The position numbers and the translations under genes were made by a program. From positions 913,501 through 977,500 of the forward strand of contig JAJEKV010000205.1 in assembly GCA_021234155.1 (NCBI GenBank): 64,000 bases of DNA, in the 5' to 3' direction. The DNA comes from Isoetes taiwanensis. Lineage: Eukaryota > Streptophyta > Lycopodiopsida > Isoetales > Isoetaceae. Of the stretch, positions 56,459 to 64,000 are shown piece after piece. Position 1 is the first letter of the stretch, and each line of letters begins with the position of its first letter. The notes under the pieces are model-generated. The model searched no databases. It saw only the letters and a program-made list of their open reading frames with translations, and was not told where the DNA came from.

Positions 56459-57130
56459 TTACATATATATGGTTAGAGTACCTATTCTTGGCATCAAGGA
56501 TGCCATTAACCTTGACCAAATGATGAAGGATCCAACTGCCTCATCCCAGTTGTCAGCTCCCATCGAAGTAACATCCAACCTTATGTCTGGGACAATTGCA
56601 GCGTCGACTGCAATCATGATGCAATCTGGAGGCACATGCACCCCATGACACACAACTTGTCTGCATAAAGAGACCTTCCTGACCAATACCCCAACTGGAA
56701 AAAGGTTTATGCATTTGGTTTCTGCGGGTTTCCGTCGAGAAGTACCCTTTTGACATAAGTTGGATGATAGCCTCTTAAGTAGCCTTCGAACCTTATCATG
56801 ATCAGCTTTAGTAAATAGCTTCAGAAAAGACGTCAGACTCAATACAACCTTTTCTATTGAGAGAAAAGGACGCGATTCAGCTTCTGGCATGGATATGAAG
56901 CTCTGAATGTATTGTTCATACACATCAATGTGTTTGGTTGCCTCAGAAATTATATCCACTGTCAGGCAGAAGTTATTGTAAGGGAGAGTAGCATCCACGG
57001 GGTTTTGGGATTGCTAAGCAAACTCTTTTATGTGTGATAATCGATACTCATCTACCTTACAGGATCTCATCATACTATGTTAGGAATTGTTCCCAAGCCT
57101 TTTCTGACCTGGGCTCGCCATGGCGAGTTT
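56459..57130 (-). pseudogene. Unrecognised protein remnant
   Basis: A minus-strand frame of about 180 codons (56459-56998, entered without an ATG) contains LPYNNFCLTVDIISEATKHI, FLKLFTKADHDKVRRLLKRL and CHGVHVPPDCIMIAVDAAIV. Upstream, after an acceptor-like TTGCAG at about 57183, another frame reads AVVFFVAPNEALQTRHGEPR then SEKAWEQFLT before stops. The composition is that of a real protein, possibly from a DNA transposon or decayed host gene. I recognise no family. Confidence 0.4.
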
Positions 57131-59340
57131 GTAGCGCCTCATTTGGAGCAACAAAAAAGACGACCGCCTTTATAGTACTGTCTGCAAGCACACAATGCTA
57201 AACTAATAGCATATGCTTATGTGGAAGTATGATTTATTGGACCGTAGCCACCATGAGAAAAGAAACCTATATACCTACAGGAATTAATTACAATTAAATT
57301 ACACTAAATTAATTACCTACAGAAATTAATTACAATTGTTGTACCAATATACATACAATTATTACAACATACTCAATAATACGACCGATAACTTGTATAT
57401 ATATTATCAATAATTTTAATGGGTATAAATAGACATGCATGAAGTGGTCAGCATCAATTTTGGCCTCCACCTGCTTGTCATAGCTAGATGGAACATTGTT
57501 ATCCTGGTTACTATACCATTACCTACCAAATGAACTATAACAACCTTCAAAGGTATCGCCAGATGAACCATAATGACCTTCAGGGATTCAAGAAATAAAC
57601 TTAATATATGATTCAAGAACTAAAAATAAAAGGAATAGATAATAGATTCAACTCCAATATTTTGGAGATGCTCGTCCCCTCAACCAGGCTCAAATAGCAA
57701 GAAATCTTTATCTTGCCTTTGCAACAAGAGGTAAAAGAAATCTCGTTCTCCATATAGGTGCCTCATCTGGATATATACTTCCCTTCTAACCTCAAATCTG
57801 ACACCAATACCTTCCAATGTGATGATATTACATTTATCCTACCTTTATTCACCTGGTAAGGACCTCCTAGTGGCGGTTGATTAGTAATGAAGCCACGAAG
57901 AAATATATCAAAGTAGCCAAAATCGTTCTCAACTGTGATAGAACTAGTCGCTAGAGAAACGGAGAAGCGAATTAGAACATGTTAAACACAAATCAAGAAA
58001 ACTCTTGCAAATGCGGGATGAATTAAATGAATTTAAAAAACTAAATTGAGCTGAGAGGCTGGATTCTACCAATAAATGAAACAAGCAGGTCGGAAGGTCC
58101 AAAAAGTCGAGCGTTTTTTTTTTTTTTTGAAGGGGGGAGGGGCTTATACACACCCTCGAATTTTTGACAGTAATTCAGGGCGAGAACAACTTGCAATTAT
58201 TGCTTCCCGCCCAATGAATCACTAGGCCAGGTAGGTGAGGAAAATGATGAACTTGTCCCTGACAACAGTGACATGGGAAGGTAGGCATGGAGGACAAAAA
58301 AAAGTCTGTGCACGCTCGCATTTTTGTTGGTCGCCCGATTTCCACGTTGACATCAAGATTAGGTAATAAATGATCCACCAGGCCTCTAATTTATTGGAGG
58401 TAGTGTTATGGGCACTTCTACAGGCAATGTACGCAGGGATTAGGAGAGGATTGGAAGGAAGTGAAATCTTCGCCTTATTGCATCTAACTGGCCAGCCAGT
58501 AAGTTTTTATCTTAAGAAAGTTTTCGAGACTCAGTATCCAAACTCCTCTTATGGATAATATCTAATTGTAAATTAGGAAATGCATTGCCCTAAGAAACGC
58601 GGTATTTCTTGGATATAGAACAACCTTCATTCGACACCATCAAAGATGACTTGCCATGCCCTTAGTGCTAAGCATGTGAAGAGATTCATGCTTTATTTAT
58701 AATTATGATACCTATGCCCCTCCTCCCCCTCCCCCGCTGCCAATGTTGTACCTTTAATCCATTGACAAATCAAGTTATTGTTTCGGATCAGATCAAATGC
58801 ATTTGGGTGACCTTTGAGGGAGTTCTATGCAACATGTTTCTATCAAGTCCTATCATGAGTTTGTTAGCTGTTGAGTACATACATATCGGTCAAGAGACAA
58901 TTGACGTTAATAGCGGTACCATATACATGCTCCGGTACACATCGAAAGGATAACACAACTTCGAACATTACAAAAGTATGGATAACTAAAGCGAGAAAAG
59001 AGAGGAGTGGGTTTTGAAGAATTCAGTGTCTTTTCTGCTGGCATTTAACTTGCTAGTTACCGATAGGATTGCACAGTCTATGGCGTTGAAAGAGTTCAAT
59101 TGGCCCGCATCCTTTCAAATGGGAGCGTCACCCAATCAGACGTCAAGAAGACTAGAAATTAGGCAATGCTCCCATTTGCGTGATTCATATTGGTATCTTT
59201 TAATTGGACATGTTCTCAACTTGTAGAGATGGACAAGAATTGTTGAACAAAACTTTATATTGGATTTGAGACTATGAATACTCCCTAAACCTTGATGAGA
59301 GCACTTCAAAAATGTTGCTTCCTACGTTAGATGCTTTTGT
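57131..59340. other. No gene recognised
   Basis: AT-rich with a T15 run near 58112 and a C-rich patch near 58725; open frames here look accidental. Confidence 0.5.
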
Positions 59341-59368
59341 TAGAATAGAATAGAATAGAATAGTTTTT
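59341..59368 (-). repeat. (TAGAA)n stretch, probably a bare LINE tail
   Basis: Four tagaa units followed by tagttttttgttag resemble the junction of the LINE tail at 22043-22095, but the conserved 3' block is missing. Confidence 0.5.
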
Positions 59369-59825
59369 TGTTAGAAATAAGCTAACGGATGAGAAAAAAA
59401 ATCAGTTCTAGATTAAGGATAGATTGAGATTATCGGGCCTTTTAAGAATCTTCTCATTCTGGACTTGTGAAAAGATTAATTTTATAGAAGGCATGCCTTT
59501 GCTATATTGTAGTCTCGGATATGAGGGTACTCGCCACATGAGCACAATATTATTCGAAGCGAAGATCATATAATTGAAAGCTCTTTGTTGTCCTGCTTGT
59601 AACAGATTAAGTATTTGGACTTCAAAAAAAATGAATTGAATGGAAAAAGCAAAGTGTCTTTAATGAGCAGTCGTTACTCACATTTGCTGCCAGGGAAAGC
59701 ATTGGCCTTCAAGGCTTATAAGACAAACTCGTCGACTCGCGCAAGTATAAGGATGAGAGATTCAAATGAGTTCCAATTAAATTTTGGAGGGCAGGAAGAT
59801 CTTTTAAGTAGCTCTGTGTTGGATC

Positions 59826-59912
59826 TCTAGCGGGTAGTCCATTGGGTTAGCAATCAAGAGATCTTGTGTTCAAGTTTTTGGGGGCCAAAGTGGTATGACA
59901 TAAAAATACTAT

Positions 59913-59955
<43 letters not shown>
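59826..59955 (+). repeat. tRNA-derived SINE with (TATC)n tail
   Basis: Head tctctagcgggtagtccatt ggg resembles an A box region and cttgtgttcaagttt a B box. It ends gtatgacataaaaatactat followed by about nine TATC units, like the end of the SINE at 25500-25745. Confidence 0.65.
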
Positions 59956-59956
<1 letters not shown>

Positions 59957-60145
59957 GAAGCTAATACAAAAAATATCCTATCATGATCAGGGCTAAGTAG
60001 AAGAAAGAGTCCACTAATAAAGGGCTTGAGGTTTTAGATGTAGGTAGTAGCTAATCTAAACGGGTTTGTTGCGGAAGCCTGCCCTAAGGAGCTTTTGCAT
60101 GGTGCAAGACCTGTACATATTGAATTCATTCCACCTAACTTTAAC

Positions 60146-60330
60146 TTTGAATTGAATTGATCTTTAACATCCATGGAGACCAAATGTCTGTGGGACCCAG
60201 TATAATAGATGCAACAAACGCATTACAGGTTGGAAACAATTTGAAAAAAGTGTGAACATCTTGAAGAGATGCCTCTATGATATACAGGTTCCTACAGATA
60301 TAAATATAATAGAGGAGTAACGTACTACAA
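60146..60330 (-). mobile_element. LINE 3' end, diverged
   Basis: Minus strand ends TTTGGTCTCCATGGATGTTA followed by AAGATCAATTCAATTC, matching the terminal block of the other LINEs with a few changes. cgcattacaggttgg matches the 3' UTR of the 22-kb copy (cgtattactgacagg). Confidence 0.7.
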
Positions 60331-60574
60331 AGAAAGCCCATCCTGTAGAGCCCCATTGACTATATTATTGGACTTCATGCCCATCTTGCTTCCTATGACA
60401 AACTACCATTTTGTGTAATGCATAACTCTTGTTTGAAATTATGAATACGTGAAAATGACTTTGTGCCAATTGCTACACCAATGTTGGGTTCCTTGTATCT
60501 TTCGTACGCTTTTGTTAAAGGTGACTTTGCATAAATCTATAAGTAATGAAATCTACTTGCTAAATTTTGGAATG

Positions 60575-60715
60575 CCACAATTGGGGGTGCCGAGCATGCC
60601 CGACATAGAAGGTTATATCTGGTTAAGCTATTTTCCTCTTCCACTTGGTGGATTGCGACTCAGAGTATAGGATGGATGGTTCTATAGCCTACTCTTGGTA
60701 ATCCTAGATCCGTAC
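60575..60715 (+). repeat. Dispersed repeat shared with 35.0 kb
   Basis: tggtggattgcgactcagag and gttctatagcctactcttgg align with 35002-35150. Confidence 0.6.
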
Positions 60716-61014
60716 TAACGAGCTCCTTGGACTCCAAGAAGTCATGGTCTCCAAGAAGTCTCACCTCCAATGCGATATCATTGACCCCATTCTTACGGTG
60801 CTTGGAGAAGGGGAGGATGAAAAGTGGATTCCTATTTGCTAACCTTGCCAGTAGCAACTCTTGCTTTAGAACGACGGTGGATCCTCAATTCCACACCTTA
60901 CTCTCTAGAAGCATTAACCCATAGGTAGAGCATTCTCATTCTCTTCGCGCTCTGAACAAAGTACGCTCCTCTATCCCTTTCTCTAGTATGTGTGCTTGTT
61001 GGTGGATTGTAGGC

Positions 61015-61136
61015 ATTGGGCACACTCTCCTTTTAATCCTGACAATAATACGCTTGCTGCTCTCTTTTTGTTTGGGTCCCATAGGCCAATTGGTCTTTGT
61101 GGACGATAAAAAATCTATTCTATTCTATTCTATTCT
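61015..61136 (+). mobile_element. LINE 3' end with (TTCTA)n tail, plus strand
   Basis: ttgggtcccataggccaatt, then ggtctttgtggacgataaaa and five TTCTA-type units. It is the reverse-complement counterpart of 22043-22160, including cctgacaataatacgcttg. About 120 bp remain of the element. Confidence 0.85.
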
Positions 61137-62669
61137 TATCCACATAGATAGATGCATACTTGTCATTTGTATACGTGGAATGGTTCGGGCGTACTTCCCT
61201 TCCTCTCCCTCTCCCCAACACACACACGCACACAAATGGACCTTTATTCTTTAGTTGACTATAACATCAATAAGAAGAGTTATGGCAACACAACAGCGAT
61301 GAGGTTTATCTAAATTTCATCCAAAAACAATCCATTGGTAAACCTTTATTGTAGGCATTCATAAATCTTGATTACAAACATTAATTTAGTCATTGCTTGC
61401 TTAACCACTATTTTACATGGATTAAACATTTTTTATAACAGCATGTGCAACGGAGCTCCGAGGAGCTAATCTTTGATTAAAACATTCTTTATCACCTCGC
61501 TTGCTTCTTTGGAATCCAATTGATGAGGAGAAGGAGAAATTTGAGATGAAATCGGGTTACTTTGCACACTGGTCAAGACTGGATTAACCAATTTCAAGTT
61601 TAGAACTACAAATAGCCCTTCCCTTTCCTCTTCCAACATTTTGACCCCTAAGCATGGAGGTGTGGTTTGAGATAAAAGGTGGAACCATGATGGAGAGTGA
61701 TGTCATGTGGAAGCTAAGGTCTAGTTTAGTTGAGAAATTAATTTTGGACTTTCTAATTTGAATGAAGAAGCTAGTTGCTCCTTCAGCTAAATTAACTTAT
61801 AGTAGCGGTTCCATACACTACATAATAGCAACTAAGGTAACTGGTCATTGCATAACTCTTGCTTTGCTAGATATTTTCAAAGGCAACCTATAGTGCATTA
61901 GCATTTCGTTCTACTAGATTCTAAAATATGAATCATTTTTTTGCAACTAGCCAAAGCAATGTACTAGATAGGAAGGGCTGACGAGTTTTTAACAGGCCCT
62001 GCCAATATCTTTGATGCCTCATATTGGCATAACCTGACTACATGGTAATCAAGCTGTTTGGAATAAACTTTTAAATCAGATTATCCTCAGCCAACGCCAC
62101 TTGTAAATCTTATTCATTCTTGTCCTTTGTATGTAATCAATATCCATAAACAAAATCAAAATCAAAGACACCATTTTTCCATGGACCAAGTACGATCTAA
62201 ACCTTCAGAAGAGCTCCAAGTCGTCAGAGGAGCTCTTGAATTTTTACTGCAGTCCAAGGTTTCGGTTTCTGGAACCTTGTGGAGGCAAGAACAAAGGCAT
62301 GGGTGATCACATTCAAAGGATTGCTTTGGAGAATGTTAAAAACTTGACTTCAGAGATACGACAAGCCGCGAAGACATTCTTGACGGCTTGAGCCAAACAT
62401 GCTTCTTGATGTTCCAACCAACCAAAAGAACTATAGAAAACAGTAAGGCCACAGAAAAAGTCAAGAACAGAAAACGTAAGAAAATCAATGCACCTCTATC
62501 TGACCACTCTTTTTCTTAACCTGCAAAACAAATTACTTTGGCATGTCAATAAGAAATCCTTTCAACAGGAATAAGATTCAATCAAAAGCCATAAGGTTTC
62601 TTCAAGTATACAAGTGTTTTTGGGTGCATGTAATGACCATCCTTATCACACTTTTACCACATCCTCATA
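61137..62669. other. No gene recognised
   Basis: AT-rich sequence. A plus-strand frame from an ATG at 62181 (MDQVRSKPSEELQVVRGALE) stays open for about 40 codons, without known relatives. Confidence 0.45.
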
Positions 62670-63074
62670 TGTTCAGGTACATAGGATACCACAATGACTG
62701 AAACCTCTTTCATAACATTTCCAGATAAGAAGACAAAAGAAAAGGAAAAAGAAGAAAAGAGACAAAATACGCAGAAAAAGATGAAGAAAGAGAACCAAAA
62801 ATTGGTACAATGGACATTGCCGCCAGTGTAAAGGACACTATTGAAAACCGTCTGGATCGATGAATATATTCCAGTATATGAAGAAGATACAAGGTAAAAC
62901 TAAGAAAAACAAGACAGAGTGCCTTCCGGCCAAACTCTCCCTCAAGCTCACACACTCGATATCCGATAATACCTGAGATCAAGGCTTATATACGCCTATG
63001 TCTACAGTACATATGAAATACGTATACTGTTACGTATCTAGTCATCCTAATACGTATATGTCTAATGTTTAACA
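62670..63074 (-). repeat. Probable 3' LTR of a Ty1/copia element
   Basis: Directly after the polyprotein end the minus strand shows GGGGGATAATT, then CCAAGGGGGA, a copia-type polypurine tract, then TGTTAAACATTAGAC as LTR start (63074). A TATATAAGCC promoter-like box lies at about 62983-62992. The far end is set at tgttca (62670) by the TG...CA rule only and is uncertain. Confidence 0.55.
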
Positions 63075-63107
63075 TCCCCCTTGGATGACTAGATCCCCCT
63101 TTAAAAA

Positions 63108-64000
63108 TTATCCCCCTTGAGGATCAAAGATCTGTAAGTTTAAAAAACTTTTCATCTGCTTAAATGCTCGACCAGAGAGTGGTTTAGTGAAACCATCTGC
63201 AAGCTGATTCTTAGTAGAACAGTGCTGAATAGAAATATAACCAAGCTGTAATTGTTCCCTGATGAAGCAGAGCTTGATATCTAGATGTTTGATCTGTAAG
63301 TGCATCTTGAAGTCTTTTACATGTGATATAGCCCCACTGTTATCACAGAATAGTGTTGCTGGTTTGATGTTGACACCAAGATCCTCATACAAGTGAATGA
63401 GCCACTTAAGTTCCTGTGTGGTATCAGTAAGAGCTTTTAGTTCAGCCTCTGTTGTACTGACACTTACTGTGCTTTGGGACTTGGAGCTCCAGGTAATAGC
63501 ACTGTTGCCAAAGAAGGAAATATAACCTGTTAATGACTTTCTATTAATCAGATCAGTGGAGGCCAGATCTGAATCAGAGTAGATCTTTAGATGGGGCTTA
63601 GAAATTCTGCCATAAAAGAGTCCTTCTTTGTATGTGCCATTGATGTACCTTAACACTTGCTTTGCGGCCTTCCAATGGGATTCCTTGGGATGAGCCATGA
63701 ATCTAGTTAAAACTCCAACTGCATAGACTAGATCAGGACGTGTGATAGTGAGATATAAGAGAGCCCCCACTAACTGCCTGTATGAAGTGGCATCTGTGTC
63801 ATTGTCTTCAGATTGGAAATTGAATTTCTGACCTGGATTCCAGGGAACTGCTGTGGAATTTGAATCTGCCATGTTGAACCTGTCTAGGAGTTCTTTAGCA
63901 TATTTTTGTTGTGTCAAGTAAATTCCTTTGTTTGTCTGCCATACCTCAAGGCCTAAACAGTAGTGCATCAACCCTAAATCTGTAATATCGAAATCTCTGA
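63108..64000 (-). CDS. Ty1/copia polyprotein C-terminus: end of RT plus RNase H, runs off the window
   Basis: Uninterrupted frame from the window edge to the stop at 63108. It opens with DITDLGLMHYCLGLEVWQ (end of RT), then YLTQQKYAKELLDRFNM, LVGALLYLTITRPDLVYAVG and the RNase H domain. That domain has YSDSDLAS (residues 131-138), STTEAELKALTD (172-183), FCDNSGAI (208-215) and QLADGFTKPL (256-265), with its acidic residues kept. No stop or frameshift is seen in almost 300 codons, so this copy is younger than the other copia pieces here. Confidence 0.93.
   Translation of the reverse strand, partial: RDFDITDLGLMHYCLGLEVWQTNKGIYLTQQKYAKELLDRFNMADSNSTAVPWNPGQKFNFQSEDNDTDATSYRQLVGALLYLTITRPDLVYAVGVLTRFMAHPKESHWKAAKQVLRYINGTYKEGLFYGRISKPHLKIYSDSDLASTDLINRKSLTGYISFFGNSAITWSSKSQSTVSVSTTEAELKALTDTTQELKWLIHLYEDLGVNIKPATLFCDNSGAISHVKDFKMHLQIKHLDIKLCFIREQLQLGYISIQHCSTKNQLADGFTKPLSGRAFKQMKSFLNLQIFDPQGG

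Overview
The window looks like nuclear DNA of a land plant with a large, repeat-rich genome. It is AT-rich and intron-rich. Its recognisable host proteins are plant families: a PLAC8 protein, a plastid MITOFERRIN-LIKE carrier, an FtsJ-type RNA methyltransferase and an arginine-rich CCCH zinc-finger fragment. The rest is Ty3/gypsy, Ty1/copia, LINE and SINE debris. The LINEs with pentanucleotide or tetranucleotide tails, and a chromovirus with a chromodomain, would fit a fern or other seed-free plant. That placement is a guess; nothing here fixes the species.

Host genes, all on the minus strand. 1-1856: 5' and middle part of a PLAC8 gene, rebuilt as eight phase-consistent coding exons, including a 22-nt and a 19-nt micro-exon. 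2727-4118: two exon-like pieces of unrecognised protein. 10625-12061: an intact, uninterrupted MFL1-like carrier of 478 codons. 14524-15109: the last four exons of an FtsJ-like methyltransferase whose upstream exons I could not find. 15794-16113: a frameshifted fragment of an RR-TZF zinc-finger gene.

Mobile DNA. 5417-9128 is a decayed minus-strand Ty3/gypsy chromovirus without a recognisable gag. LINE copies of one broad group occupy 18401-20163, 22043-24540 (with an internal inversion of about 258 bp), 25010-25310 and 30905-32745. Short 3' ends of the same group lie at 13281, 41861, 55376, 60146 and 61015. 42078-45090 is a Ty1/copia fragment split by a poly(A)-tailed L1-like LINE with a 9-bp target duplication. 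45527-53593 is a non-autonomous LTR element with a strong polypurine tract and no polymerase. One of its LTRs is broken by a second, younger LTR element (45925-50161) that carries one continuous gag-protease-unknown frame broken by only two stop codons. The right edge (62670-64000) is the 3' end of another Ty1/copia element with intact RNase H motifs.

Other repeats include tRNA-derived SINEs with (TATC)n or poly(A) tails, two large foldback elements, several short tandem duplications, and a family with a 450-bp period (35.15-35.87, 37.28-37.60 and 41.70-42.08 kb) whose copies look circularly permuted. The best candidates for something undescribed are the polymerase-less gag-protease-X LTR element, with primer-site-like motifs in inverted orientation at both ends of its internal region, and the permuted 450-bp repeat. 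I see no rRNA genes, confident tRNA genes, CRISPR arrays or bacterial-type systems.
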